From assembly GCF_003063335.1 (NCBI RefSeq), contig NZ_NERX01000003.1:372001-436000 (forward strand): a DNA stretch of 64,000 bases, read 5' to 3'. This document shows positions 28,546-37,483 of this stretch, piece after piece. The notes beneath the pieces were generated by a model that saw only the letters and a list, made by a program, of their open reading frames with translations, made no database searches and had not been told where the DNA came from. Positions within the stretch are counted from its first letter, which is position 1. The number at the start of each line of letters is the position of its first letter. The DNA is from Limnohabitans sp. MMS-10A-192 (lineage in GTDB: Bacteria; Pseudomonadota; Gammaproteobacteria; Burkholderiales; Burkholderiaceae_C). The position numbers were made by a program, and so were the translations under genes.

Positions 28546-29336
28546 GCGCCACCATGAACGCCCCTGTTGATTACCTGCTGCACCTTGCCGACAACGCGCT
28601 GATCCTGGGTCAGCGCAATGCCGAATGGTGTGGCCACGCCCCCATCTTGGAAGAAGACATCGCGCTGTCCAACAACAGCCTGGACCTGATCGGTCAGGCC
28701 CGCATGTTGTACCAACGCGCGGCCGAGCTGCATGGCGGCGGCGCCACCGAAGACACGCTGGCCTACTTCCGCGATGTGCCTGACTTCAAAAACTACACAC
28801 TGTGTGAATTGCCGCACATGCCTTTGATGGCCGCCACCTCGGCAGGCGACCGCGACTTTGCGATGACCATCGTGCGCAACTTCCTCTACAGCAGCTTGAT
28901 GGTGCTGGTGTGGGACCAATTGCAAACGTCCAAAGACACGCAGCTGGCAGCGATCGCCGCCAAGTCGCTCAAGGAAGTGCGTTACCACCTGCGACACTCG
29001 CGTGACTGGCTGGTGCGCATGGGCGATGGCACCGATGAATCGCATGCCAAAGTGCAAGCCGCGCTCGACCAGCTGCTGCCGTATTGCCAAGAGTTCTGGA
29101 CCGCCAGCCCGCAAGAGACAGCCGCTCGGGCCAATGGCACGGGCACCGACATGGCTGCACTGCAAGCCGACTGGGACCAAATCGTTGACACGGCGGTGCA
29201 AGAAGCCACGCTCAAGCGCCCAGCCACAGGCGGGTTTGTGCCCACCGGCAAACAAGGTCTGCACTCCGAGCACCTGGGTTTTGTCTTGGCCGAAATGCAA
29301 AGTCTGGCCCGCGCACACCCACAAGCCACCTGGTAA
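28542..29336 (+). CDS. paaC: Phenylacetyl-CoA epoxidase structural subunit PaaC
   Basis: The 264-residue ferritin-like protein pairs with PaaA but lacks a working diiron site in characterised members. LADNALILGQRNAEWCGHAP near the N-terminus and HSEHLGFVLAEMQ near the C-terminus are typical. The likely start is GTG 28542, which overlaps the paaB TGA; ATG 28554 is an alternative without a ribosome site. Confidence 0.95.
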   Translation: MSATMNAPVDYLLHLADNALILGQRNAEWCGHAPILEEDIALSNNSLDLIGQARMLYQRAAELHGGGATEDTLAYFRDVPDFKNYTLCELPHMPLMAATSAGDRDFAMTIVRNFLYSSLMVLVWDQLQTSKDTQLAAIAAKSLKEVRYHLRHSRDWLVRMGDGTDESHAKVQAALDQLLPYCQEFWTASPQETAARANGTGTDMAALQADWDQIVDTAVQEATLKRPATGGFVPTGKQGLHSEHLGFVLAEMQSLARAHPQATW

Positions 29337-29351
29337 AGCCGCTCCGCCCAC

Positions 29352-29954
29352 ATGACCGAACCGACCATCAGCACCAGCGCGCTTGAACAGGCACTGGATC
29401 GCCGCGCTTCGCTCGCGTCGACAGAGCGTTCTCCGCTCGCGATGACGGCGCTTGAACAGCGCGCTTGGGGCCTGCTCGAACACCTGAGCGACCCGGAAAT
29501 CCCGGTGGTCTCTCTGCGCGAGCTGGGCATTTTGCGTGACGTGCGCGAAGGCCCCGATGGCTTGGAAGTGGTCATCACCCCGACCTACAGCGGTTGCCCC
29601 GCGATGGGCCAGATCGAAGACGATGTGAAGGCGGCATTGGCTGACAACGGCTTAAGTGGCCGGGTCGTCACCCAACTGGCCCCCGCCTGGACCACCGATT
29701 GGATGACCGAAGCGGCACGCGAGAAGTTGCGTGCCTACGGCATTGCACCGCCCCACGCCTGCGCCAGCGAGAAATCCGGCTCGGCCAACGTGGTGCAGTT
29801 CGCAGCACGCGGCGCCAAAGCCGAGGTCGTCAACTGCCCGCAATGCGGCTCGGCTAACACCACCGAAACCTCCCATTTCGGCTCCACTGCCTGCAAGGCC
29901 CTGTACCGGTGCCTCGACTGCATGGAACCGTTCGACTACTTCAAACCTTACTGA
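29352..29954 (+). CDS. paaD: Phenylacetyl-CoA epoxidase assembly protein PaaD, with an N-terminal insertion
   Basis: PaaD is a MIP18/DUF59-type factor needed to mature the epoxidase complex. The core is normal: LSDPEIPVVSLRELGILRDV, TPTYSGCPAMGQIEDDV, and a C-terminal zinc-ribbon-like part with CPQCGS and CLDCMEPF. At 200 residues it is longer than usual. The extra part is a 23-residue stretch (about residues 15-37) coded by a REP-like DNA element flanked by 12-bp direct repeats. The insertion keeps the frame and lies before the folded domain, so function is probably retained. Confidence 0.95.
   Translation: MTEPTISTSALEQALDRRASLASTERSPLAMTALEQRAWGLLEHLSDPEIPVVSLRELGILRDVREGPDGLEVVITPTYSGCPAMGQIEDDVKAALADNGLSGRVVTQLAPAWTTDWMTEAAREKLRAYGIAPPHACASEKSGSANVVQFAARGAKAEVVNCPQCGSANTTETSHFGSTACKALYRCLDCMEPFDYFKPY
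29379..29459 (+). repeat. 69-bp REP-like insertion in paaD with 12-bp flanking direct repeats
   Basis: GCGCTTGAACAG occurs at 29379-29390 and again at 29448-29459. Between them lies CTGGATCGCCGCGCTTCGCT and a GCTCGCGATGACG end, matching the dispersed element at 19.02 kb. The repeat offset is 69 bp, exactly 23 codons, so the reading frame survives. The pattern resembles insertion with target duplication. Confidence 0.75.
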
Positions 29955-29975
29955 AGCTTCTCAAGAAAGCCCGCC

Positions 29976-31076
29976 ATGACCGCCTTGCGTTTTCATGACC
30001 TCACCGTCGCCCGAGTCACGCCCGAAGCCGCTGGCGCCGTGGCCATCACGCTGGCCGTGCCCACCGATCTGCGCAAAGCCTTTGACTTTGCGCCGGGTCA
30101 GTTCCTGACCCTGCGCGCCAGCATCGATGGCGCCGACGTGCGCCGCAGCTACTCCATCAGCTCGGCCCGCAGCCAGTTGCAGCAAGGCGAACTCGAACTG
30201 GGCATCCGCCCCGTCGAAGGCGGTGTGTTTTCCAACTGGGCGGCGAGCCAGCTCAAAGCGGGCGACACTTTGCGCGTGATGCCGCCAGACGGCCGCTTCA
30301 CCGTGCAAAAGCAGCGCGCCATCCACCGCGTCGGCTTCGCTGCAGGCTCAGGCATCACGCCCATCCTGTCCATTTTGGCGACCACGCTCGAAGAGCAGCC
30401 CGAATCGAAATTCACCCTGGTCTACGGCAACCGCCGCATGGACAGCGTGATGTTCAACGAGGCACTGCAAGACCTGAAAGACCGCTACCCTTCTCGCCTC
30501 ACGCTGATCCACATCCTCTCGCGCCAATCGCAAGAAGTGCCTTTGCTCGAGGGCCGGATCAACGCGGACAAAGTGCGCGCCATCATCGACGCCTTCCTGC
30601 CCGTGGGCAGCATGGACGAGGTCTTCATATGCGGCCCCGAGGCCATGATTGAAGAGACCGAGAAGACCTTGCTCGATGCCGGCGTCAAATCCGAGCGCAT
30701 CCGCACCGAACGCTTCACCTCGCCCACGCTCGAAGCGCTGAGCCCCGAGCAAAAAGCCAAAGCCGTACTGGGCCACAAGGCCACGCGCGACGGTGGCGAA
30801 GTGCAGCTCACCGTGGTGCTGGACGGCAAGCCCTACGACATGCCAATGAACAAGAACGAGAAGATCCTCGACATCGCGCTGGCACTCGGCCTGGATTTGC
30901 CTTACTCCTGCAAAGGCGGCGTGTGCTGCACCTGCCGCTGCAAGGTGATGGAAGGCTCCACTGAAATGGACAAGAACTTCACGCTCGAGAAACCCGAAGT
31001 TGACCAAGGCTTCGTGCTGTCGTGCCAAGCCCGCCCCACCAGCGACCGCGTGGTGGTGAGCTTCGACGAACGCTGA
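29976..31076 (+). CDS. paaE: Phenylacetyl-CoA epoxidase reductase PaaE
   Basis: The 366-residue reductase passes electrons from NADPH to the PaaAC diiron site. Residues 1-110 form the FAD domain (RRSYSISSA), ~110-240 the NADPH domain (GFAAGSGITPILSI, CGPEAM), and ~265-366 a plant-type 2Fe-2S ferredoxin. Its cysteines lie in YSCKGGVCCTCRCKV (C-x4-C-x2-C) plus a distal LSCQA. It ends the paa operon before a terminator; no thioesterase, ligase or lower-pathway gene (paaG, paaZ, paaK) lies beside it. Confidence 0.97.
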   Translation: MTALRFHDLTVARVTPEAAGAVAITLAVPTDLRKAFDFAPGQFLTLRASIDGADVRRSYSISSARSQLQQGELELGIRPVEGGVFSNWAASQLKAGDTLRVMPPDGRFTVQKQRAIHRVGFAAGSGITPILSILATTLEEQPESKFTLVYGNRRMDSVMFNEALQDLKDRYPSRLTLIHILSRQSQEVPLLEGRINADKVRAIIDAFLPVGSMDEVFICGPEAMIEETEKTLLDAGVKSERIRTERFTSPTLEALSPEQKAKAVLGHKATRDGGEVQLTVVLDGKPYDMPMNKNEKILDIALALGLDLPYSCKGGVCCTCRCKVMEGSTEMDKNFTLEKPEVDQGFVLSCQARPTSDRVVVSFDER

Positions 31077-31096
31077 TTTGTATTCGGTCGCCCATG

Positions 31097-31124
31097 AAAA
31101 ACGCCCTGCATTGCAGGGCGTTTT
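31097..31124. terminator. Bidirectional terminator between paaE and ompW
   Basis: AAAACGCCCTGCA is followed immediately by its near-perfect inverted complement TTGCAGGGCGTTTT. The A-run and T-run on either side let it serve both convergent genes. Confidence 0.9.
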
Positions 31125-31143
31125 GCTTCAGGGGTGAACCCGA

Positions 31144-31734
31144 TCAGAAGCGGTAGCCCACGCCTGCGCCGACGAGCAGGGGGTCGAGCTTCAACGTCCC
31201 TGCATTCACACCACCTGCGTAAACATGGGTGCGGATATAGACTTTTTTGACATCGAAGTTGATCGACCAGTTCTTGTCGAGCGGGATGTCCACGCCCACT
31301 TGCAAGGCGCCGCCCCAACTGTCTTTGTCCAAAGTGGCGACACCGCCAAGCAGGTTGACTTTGCTGATGTCGGTGTAGTTGATACCGGCGCCCACATAGG
31401 GCTTGTAGCCATTCAAACCTGTGAAGTGGTACTGCATCAACAATGTTGGAGGCAAGTGTTTGAATGTGCCGATCGACGTGCCATTGCTGGACACGGTCTG
31501 CTTCTGAGGCACCGTCAAGATCAACTCGGCTGCAATGTTGGGCGTGAAGAAATAACTCACATCCACTTCAGGGATGGTCTTGTTGTCCACCGTCAGGCCC
31601 AAGCCTGTGCTGTCTTTGTTGGCCATGTCCAAGTTCACGGCACGTGCACGCACCAGCCAAGGTGTTTCTTGCGCTTGAACCACGCCCATGCCCAATGCGG
31701 CCAAAGCGGCGATAACGATCAATTGTTTTTTCAT
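31144..31734 (-). CDS. ompW: OmpW-family outer-membrane protein
   Basis: The 196-residue protein begins with a clear signal peptide (MKKQLIVIAALAALGMGVVQA, cleavage before QETPW). It continues as an eight-stranded barrel ending in the terminal aromatic GAGVGYRF needed for insertion. NxxxELxL, LPPTLLMQYHF and PYVGAGINYT are OmpW-typical. The family forms narrow hydrophobic channels, and the neighbouring phenylacetate operon makes uptake of an aromatic compound possible but unproven. AAAGGAAAAA supports ATG 31734. Confidence 0.93.
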   Translation of the reverse strand: MKKQLIVIAALAALGMGVVQAQETPWLVRARAVNLDMANKDSTGLGLTVDNKTIPEVDVSYFFTPNIAAELILTVPQKQTVSSNGTSIGTFKHLPPTLLMQYHFTGLNGYKPYVGAGINYTDISKVNLLGGVATLDKDSWGGALQVGVDIPLDKNWSINFDVKKVYIRTHVYAGGVNAGTLKLDPLLVGAGVGYRF

Positions 31735-31877
31735 GGTTTTTTCCTTTAACGAAGAAGCTTTTCGCCTCAAAGTCATTGGACGCCCATGGGGTGTATGCGG
31801 TCTTGCGCTGCGTCAAATCCAGAACCGACTCGCCGCCCGATCTGCGTGCGGTTTGCGGCAGATCAAAAAGGCGGCAC

Positions 31878-32339
31878 TCACCGCGACGACTTGGACACCG
31901 ATGCGCTGCGGTGCAAGGCCACCTGCGCTCGCCCGGCATGGCGCATGCCCAAGCGTTCAGCAGCGGCTTCGCTCAAGTCAATGATGAATTGGGGGGTGAA
32001 AGGGCCCCGGTCATTGATGCGCACGGTGACCGCCCGTCCATTGCCAAGATTGACAACACGGACACGGCTGCCCAAAGGCAACGTTTTGTGCGCCGCCGTC
32101 AAGGCTTGGCCATCAAAGCGTTCTCCACTGGCTGTGCGCCGACCCTGCCAGCGCTTGCCGCCGTACCAAGAGGCCAGCCCGTGCTGAAGCAGCGTTCCAG
32201 CCATGTCTTGCGCCATGGCATCACTGGCCTCAGCCTCCGATGGCAAGGCCTGCTGCATTACCGCATCGGCAGACGGCTCGGGCACAGCTGCGACCGCGGC
32301 GCCACACCACAACGCCAAGGCTAAAGCAAAGATTTTCAA
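31878..32339 (-). CDS. rlpA: RlpA-like septal-ring lytic transglycosylase, TTG start
   Basis: The 153-residue protein has a signal peptide (KIFALALALWCGAAVAA) and a double-psi beta-barrel domain: GLASWYGGKRWQGRRTASGE, LPLGSRVRVVNLGNGR, VRINDRGPF, IDLSEAAAERLGM. RlpA cleaves denuded glycan strands at the septum. The likely start is TTG 32339, which overlaps the metF stop (TTGA) and puts the signal peptide at the N-terminus. The only upstream ATG lies deep inside metF. The SPOR domain seen in long RlpA is absent. Confidence 0.85.
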   Translation of the reverse strand: MKIFALALALWCGAAVAAVPEPSADAVMQQALPSEAEASDAMAQDMAGTLLQHGLASWYGGKRWQGRRTASGERFDGQALTAAHKTLPLGSRVRVVNLGNGRAVTVRINDRGPFTPQFIIDLSEAAAERLGMRHAGRAQVALHRSASVSKSSR

Positions 32340-33175
32340 CGGCTTTTCAGCGCCGACAAAACGCTCAATGTGGCGGCGCTTTGGTTCATGGTGTAAAAGT
32401 GGATCGCGGGCACGCCACCGTTGATGAGCTGTTCGCACAGATCCGACACCACTTCCAGGCCAAAGGCTTTGATCGACTCGATGTCATCGCCATAGCCTTG
32501 CAAGCGCAAGCGGATCCAACGCGGAATTTCGGCCCCACAGGCGTCCGAAAATCGCAGCAACTGTGAGGAGCTGGTGATGGGCATGATGCCCGGCACAATG
32601 GGCACATCGACCCCCAGTTTGTAGGCGTCGTCCACAAAGCGGAAATACGCATCGCTGTTGTAGAAGTATTGCGTGATGGCAGAGTTGGCACCGGCTTTGA
32701 CCTTGGTGGCAAAGGCCTGCAAATCGGCTTCAGGTGATTTGGCTTGTGGGTGGATTTCGGGGTAGGCCGCCACTTCGATGTGGAAGTCGTCACCGGTCTC
32801 GGCCCGTATGAAGGCCACCAGATCGCTGGCGTAGTGGAACTCGCCACCTGCGCCGTAGCCGCTGGGCAAGTCGCCGCGCAAGGCCACCAGGCGCTTGACG
32901 CCCATGGCCTTGAGTGTGGCCAACTCGGCGCGCACAGAAGCCTTGGTCGCGCCAATGCACGAAAAGTGCGAAGCGGCGGCCACACCCTCGGACAAGATCG
33001 CCCCCACCGTGGCAAAGGTACCCTCTTGTGTGGAACCACCCGCGCCATAAGTCACCGAGCAAAACTCAGGCTTGAGGCCATACAAGGTTTGACGCACGAC
33101 TCGGAGCTTCTCAGCGCCTTCTGGCGTTTTGGGTGGAAAAAATTCCAGACTGATCGGCAGCTTCAATGCAGACAT
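32336..33175 (-). CDS. metF: 5,10-methylenetetrahydrofolate reductase
   Basis: The 279-residue TIM-barrel flavoprotein makes 5-methyl-THF for methionine synthesis. SLEFFPPKTPEG with the catalytic Glu at the start, FCSVTYGAGGST, LVALRGDLP and VPGIMPITSSSQL are typical of MetF. It lies 18 bp downstream of the TlyA-like gene, which is close behind ahcY, so the operon joins methyl-cycle enzymes. Confidence 0.97.
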   Translation of the reverse strand: MSALKLPISLEFFPPKTPEGAEKLRVVRQTLYGLKPEFCSVTYGAGGSTQEGTFATVGAILSEGVAAASHFSCIGATKASVRAELATLKAMGVKRLVALRGDLPSGYGAGGEFHYASDLVAFIRAETGDDFHIEVAAYPEIHPQAKSPEADLQAFATKVKAGANSAITQYFYNSDAYFRFVDDAYKLGVDVPIVPGIMPITSSSQLLRFSDACGAEIPRWIRLRLQGYGDDIESIKAFGLEVVSDLCEQLINGGVPAIHFYTMNQSAATLSVLSALKSR

Positions 33176-33193
33176 CTCAACACCTTCAAAAAT

Positions 33194-34042
33194 TCAATAG
33201 TCGTTGGCCTTGGCATAGGCCTTGGCGGCCAGATCGGCCTCGTGGGCCACGCGTGTGGCCTCGCGTGCGGGCAACACCGCAGCAGGGTCAGGCCAACAAG
33301 CCTGCACAAAAAATTCGCGGTTACCGTCACCACCCTCAATCGGGCTGGCCAGCCATGCCGTCACCTGCATGCCCAGCTCGGTCAAAGCCGTGCGCACACG
33401 GTTTTCGATGAAGGGGAAATGCGTGTCGTCTTTGACGATGCCGCCCTTGCCCACCTGACCGGGCTGCAATTCAAACTGGGGCTTCACCAGCATCAGCAAC
33501 TGGCCTGTGGGCTTGAGCAAATGCACCACACCCGGCAACACCAAGGTCAGCGAGATGAAGGACACATCGCCCACCATCAGGTCAAAGCCTTCGAGCGCAT
33601 CGGGCACGCGTTCGTCACCGGGCTGCAACTCGCGGGCGTTCACGCCTTCGATGCAAATCACGCGCTCGTCTTCGCGAATGCGCGGGTGCACCTGGGCATG
33701 GCCCACATCAATGCCCACCACTTCGGCCGCACCGTGCTGCAGCAAGCAGTCGGTGAAACCGCCGGTGCTTTGGCCCACGTCTAAACAACGCAAGCCGTCC
33801 ACCTGCACGCCCGTGGCCTTCAAAGCCCCTTCGAGCTTCAAGCCACCGCGCGAGACATAACGCGACTCGGCGTCGTCGAGCAGCTGCAAAGCAGCGCTCT
33901 CGGGCACTTCGTCGCGGTTTTTCACCACCGCACGCCAACTCCCGTCAGGCAGCTGCCACTGCACGCCCCCGGCGATCAGGCGCTGTGCCTGGGAACGGGA
34001 AGCGGCCAGGCCGCGTTCGACAAGAAGTTGATCAATGCGCAT
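33194..34042 (-). CDS. TlyA-family RNA methyltransferase/hemolysin-like protein
   Basis: The 282-residue protein has an N-terminal S4 RNA-binding domain (MRIDQLLVERGLAASRSQAQRLI), then YVSRGGLKLEGAL and an FtsJ-like Rossmann methyltransferase domain with LDVGQSTGGFTDCLLQHGA. GVNAREL and MVGDVSFISL complete the TlyA pattern. In Mycobacterium, TlyA 2'-O-methylates 16S and 23S rRNA; the role here is inferred. Position between ahcY and metF suits a SAM-dependent enzyme. Confidence 0.88.
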   Translation of the reverse strand: MRIDQLLVERGLAASRSQAQRLIAGGVQWQLPDGSWRAVVKNRDEVPESAALQLLDDAESRYVSRGGLKLEGALKATGVQVDGLRCLDVGQSTGGFTDCLLQHGAAEVVGIDVGHAQVHPRIREDERVICIEGVNARELQPGDERVPDALEGFDLMVGDVSFISLTLVLPGVVHLLKPTGQLLMLVKPQFELQPGQVGKGGIVKDDTHFPFIENRVRTALTELGMQVTAWLASPIEGGDGNREFFVQACWPDPAAVLPAREATRVAHEADLAAKAYAKANDY

Positions 34043-34052
34043 GCGGTGAATT

Positions 34053-35486
34053 TCAGTAACGGTAGGTGTTGGCCTTGTAAGGGCCGTTCTTGGACACGCC
34101 GATGTAGGCGGCCTGCTCGTCGCTCAGCTCGGTCAGCATGGCGCCGACTTTCTTGAGGTGCAGGCGGGCCACTTTTTCATCGAGGTGCTTGGGCAGCACG
34201 TAAACCTTGCCGGACTCGTACTGGTCTTGTTTGGTGAACAGTTCGATCTGGGCGATGGTCTGGTTGGCAAACGAAGAAGACATCACGAAGCTGGGGTGGC
34301 CGGTGGCGCAGCCCAAGTTCACCAAACGGCCTTTGGCCAGCAAGGTGATCTTCTTGCCATCGGGGAAGATGACATGGTCGACTTGCGGCTTGATCTCGTC
34401 CCACTGGCACTTTTCCAACGAAGCGACGTCGATTTCGTTGTCGAAGTGACCGATGTTGCAAACGATGGCTTCGTCTTTCATGGCGGCCATGTGCTCGTAG
34501 CGGATCACGTTCTTGTTGCCGGTGGCGGACACGAAGATGTCGCACTTGTCAGCGGCGTATTCCATGGTCACCACTTTGTAGCCTTCCATCGCAGCTTGCA
34601 GGGCGTTGATCGGGTCGATCTCGGTCACCCAGACTTGGGCGCTCAAAGCGCGCAAGGCTTGGGCCGAGCCCTTGCCCACGTCGCCGTAACCGGCCACGCA
34701 AGCCACTTTGCCAGCAATCATCACGTCGGTGGCGCGCTTGATCGAATCGACCAAAGATTCACGGCAGCCGTACAGGTTGTCAAACTTGCTCTTGGTCACC
34801 GAGTCGTTGACGTTGATGGCGCGGAACATCAAGCTGCCCTTGGCGGCCATCTCGTTCAGGCGCAGCACGCCAGTGGTGGTCTCTTCGGTCACGCCGATGA
34901 TGTGCGCGCCCTTGCGGCTGTACCAGGTCGGGTCCACGGCCAGCTTGGCCTTGATGGCGTTGAACAGGCAGGTCTCTTCTTCGCTGGTGGGGTTGGCGAT
35001 GAGCGATGCGTCGGTTTCAGCGCGCTTGCCCAAATGCATCAGCAAGGTGGCATCGCCGCCGTCGTCCAGGATCATGTTGGGGCCTTCGCCTTCGGTGCCT
35101 GCGGCGCCGAAGTCAAAAATGCGGTGGGTGTAATCCCAGTAGTCGGCCAGGGTCTCGCCTTTGATGGCGAACACGGGGGTGCCGGCGGCAGCAATCGCGG
35201 CAGCGGCGTGGTCTTGGGTCGAGAAAATGTTGCAAGAAGCCCAGCGGACGTCAGCGCCCAAGGCTTGCAGGGTCTCGATCAGCACGGCCGTCTGAATGGT
35301 CATGTGCAACGAGCCGGTGATGCGTGCGCCCTTCAAGGGCTGGGCCTTGTTGAACTCTTCGCGGATGGCCATCAGGCCGGGCATTTCGGTCTCGGCGATT
35401 TTGATTTCTTTGCGGCCCCAATCGGCCAGGCCGATGTCGGCGATCACGCAGTCAGCGTTGATGGCGGTAGGAATACGTGCATTCAT
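34053..35486 (-). CDS. ahcY: Adenosylhomocysteinase (SAH hydrolase)
   Basis: The 477-residue enzyme splits S-adenosylhomocysteine to adenosine and homocysteine, keeping methyltransferases free of product inhibition. The NAD site [13 protein letters not shown], the substrate segments [14 protein letters not shown] and CNIFSTQDH, and the C-terminal KANTYRY are all present. ATG 35486 follows GGAGCTTTTCTC. A SAH riboswitch precedes it. Confidence 0.98.
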   Translation of the reverse strand: MNARIPTAINADCVIADIGLADWGRKEIKIAETEMPGLMAIREEFNKAQPLKGARITGSLHMTIQTAVLIETLQALGADVRWASCNIFSTQDHAAAAIAAAGTPVFAIKGETLADYWDYTHRIFDFGAAGTEGEGPNMILDDGGDATLLMHLGKRAETDASLIANPTSEEETCLFNAIKAKLAVDPTWYSRKGAHIIGVTEETTTGVLRLNEMAAKGSLMFRAINVNDSVTKSKFDNLYGCRESLVDSIKRATDVMIAGKVACVAGYGDVGKGSAQALRALSAQVWVTEIDPINALQAAMEGYKVVTMEYAADKCDIFVSATGNKNVIRYEHMAAMKDEAIVCNIGHFDNEIDVASLEKCQWDEIKPQVDHVIFPDGKKITLLAKGRLVNLGCATGHPSFVMSSSFANQTIAQIELFTKQDQYESGKVYVLPKHLDEKVARLHLKKVGAMLTELSDEQAAYIGVSKNGPYKANTYRY

Positions 35487-35572
35487 GAGAAAAGCTCCAA
35501 GCAATGTGAATGAACCACACGCGCAGGAAAAGCACTGAATGGGAAAAACAGGCTCACCACACGTCGAGTGGA

Positions 35573-35664
35573 TGAGCGTCGTTGCTGTATGAAGGTTCCG
35601 AGCCTCACGCCCCGCTGCCAGCTTTGTTCAAAGCCAGGGGACGCTGCAACGCTCCTCGGAAGCC
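35573..35664 (-). ncRNA. S-adenosylhomocysteine riboswitch in the ahcY leader
   Basis: On the minus strand the leader holds CCGAGGAGCGTTGCAGCG near its 5' end, then GAGGCTCGGAACC, then CAACGACGCTCA. These three blocks, in this order, match the conserved core of the SAH riboswitch. CCGAG pairs with CTCGG, and GAGCGTTG pairs with CAACGACGCTC to form the outer helix and pseudoknot. The class switches ahcY on when SAH rises. It begins about 5 bp after a TATAAT box and ends ~87 bp before the ahcY ATG. Confidence 0.92.
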
Positions 35665-35668
35665 TGCG

Positions 35669-35674
35669 ATTATA
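35669..35674 (-). promoter_or_regulatory. -10 box of the ahcY promoter
   Basis: Minus-strand TATAAT lies just upstream of the SAH aptamer, placing the transcript start at the aptamer's first helix. The surrounding CGTATAATNGCAGGCTTC is shared with the rplM promoter. Confidence 0.7.
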
Positions 35675-35789
35675 CGAAGAATGATCCCCGTATGGCACTC
35701 AGCCCGTAAAATCAGGGGTTTTGCGCAAGCTGCTCTGCGCTTTGCCGCACTGGGTGCGTTTGCCGCCCGCATGAATTTCAGGACGTTTT

Positions 35790-37418
35790 GTGACCTACGC
35801 CAACGAGACCCGGCGCCGCCGGACTTTTGCCATCATTTCCCACCCCGACGCGGGTAAAACCACGCTGACCGAAAAGCTCTTGCTGTTCTCGGGCGCGATC
35901 CAGATTGCCGGCTCGGTCAAGGCCCGCAAGGCCTCGCGCCACGCCACCTCGGACTGGATGGAAATCGAAAAGCAGCGCGGCATCTCGGTGGCTTCGTCCG
36001 TGATGCAGATGCTCTACCGCGAGCACGTCATCAACCTGCTCGACACCCCCGGCCACAAAGACTTCTCTGAAGACACCTACCGCGTGCTGACTGCCGTGGA
36101 CTCGGCGCTCATGGTCATTGACGCGGCCAACGGTGTGGAAGCCCAGACCCGCCGCTTGATTGAAGTGTGCCGTCAGCGCGACACACCCATCATCACCTTT
36201 GTGAACAAGATGGACCGCGAAGTGCGCGACCCGCTCGACATCCTGGACGAAGTCGAACGCGAGCTGGGCATGCCCTGCGTGCCCATGACCTGGCCTGTGG
36301 GCCAAGGCAAATCGTTTGGCGGCATCATCAACCTGCGCACGCAGGCCATGACGGTGTTCGATTCCGGCAGCGAACGCCTGCCGCAAGACTTTGAAACCAT
36401 TCCCCTCACCGAACAAGCCCAACTGGCCGAGCGCTTTGGCCTGGAATGGCAAACCGCCATGGACAGCATGGAGCTGGCCACCGGCGCTTCGCCCGCGTTT
36501 GACGAAGCCGCCTTCCTGGCGGGCAAGCAAACCCCCGTGTTCTTCGGCTCGGGTGTGAACAACTTCGGTGTGATGGAAGTGCTCGACGCCCTGGTCGACT
36601 TGGCCCCAGCGCCCAAGCCCCGCACCAGCAACCTGCTGGTCAACAAGCAACCCGTGGTCAAAGAAATCCAGCCCGAAGACAGCGCGTTCTCGGGCGTGGT
36701 GTTCAAGGTGCAGGCGAACATGGACGCCAACCACCGCGACCGCATCGCCTTTGTGCGCATGGCGTCTGGCAAATACACCCCCGGCATGAAGCTTAAGGTG
36801 CAACGCACCGCCAAAGAACTGCGCCCCACCAGCGTGGTCACCTTCATGAGCCAACGTCGCGAAGCCGTGGAAGAGGCTTTCGCGGGCGACATCATTGGCT
36901 TCACCACCCACGGCGGCGTGCAGCTGGGTGACACCATCACCGACGGGGCCAACCTCCAGTTCACCGGCCTGCCCTTCTTTGCGCCCGAACTCTTCATGAC
37001 CGTGATCCTGAAGAACCCGCTGCGCACCAAGCAACTGCAAACCGGCCTCGATCAATTGGGTGAAGAAGGCGCGATCCAAGTCTTCAAACCCGAGATCGGC
37101 GGCCCCATGCTGTTGGGCGCGGTCGGTCAGTTGCAGTTTGAAGTGGTGCAGCACCGCCTGAAGGCTGAATACGACTGCGACGTGCGCCTGGAAGGCTGCC
37201 AGTACACCGGCGCCCGCTGGATCACGGCCGACACCCCAGCCGAACTGCGTGAGTTCACCAACGCCTACCCTCAGCGTATGTCGCTGGATGCGGCAGGCAC
37301 GCTGGCCTATTTGTGCACCAGCCCCTATGACGTGCGCCTGGCGCAAGAGCGCTTTCCCAAGATCCACTTCCACCCGCTGCGCGAGCATGCGGGCTTGGCG
37401 TTGGGCTCGGCCAACTGA
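35790..37418 (+). CDS. prfC: Peptide chain release factor 3
   Basis: The 542-residue GTPase recycles RF1/RF2 from terminating ribosomes. G motifs are visible: SHPDAGKTTLTEK (G1, about 17-29), DTPGHKDF (G3) and NKMDRE (G4), followed by RF3-type domains II and III. The start is GTG 35790, with CAGGAC about 5 bases upstream. It is divergent from ahcY. Confidence 0.97.
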   Translation: MTYANETRRRRTFAIISHPDAGKTTLTEKLLLFSGAIQIAGSVKARKASRHATSDWMEIEKQRGISVASSVMQMLYREHVINLLDTPGHKDFSEDTYRVLTAVDSALMVIDAANGVEAQTRRLIEVCRQRDTPIITFVNKMDREVRDPLDILDEVERELGMPCVPMTWPVGQGKSFGGIINLRTQAMTVFDSGSERLPQDFETIPLTEQAQLAERFGLEWQTAMDSMELATGASPAFDEAAFLAGKQTPVFFGSGVNNFGVMEVLDALVDLAPAPKPRTSNLLVNKQPVVKEIQPEDSAFSGVVFKVQANMDANHRDRIAFVRMASGKYTPGMKLKVQRTAKELRPTSVVTFMSQRREAVEEAFAGDIIGFTTHGGVQLGDTITDGANLQFTGLPFFAPELFMTVILKNPLRTKQLQTGLDQLGEEGAIQVFKPEIGGPMLLGAVGQLQFEVVQHRLKAEYDCDVRLEGCQYTGARWITADTPAELREFTNAYPQRMSLDAAGTLAYLCTSPYDVRLAQERFPKIHFHPLREHAGLALGSAN

Positions 37419-37483
37419 GTGTTCAGGTCACTGGGCTTGAGCCCTGACTGAAGGCTGCACTTTGCTGGACCGGTGTCGGGCTT

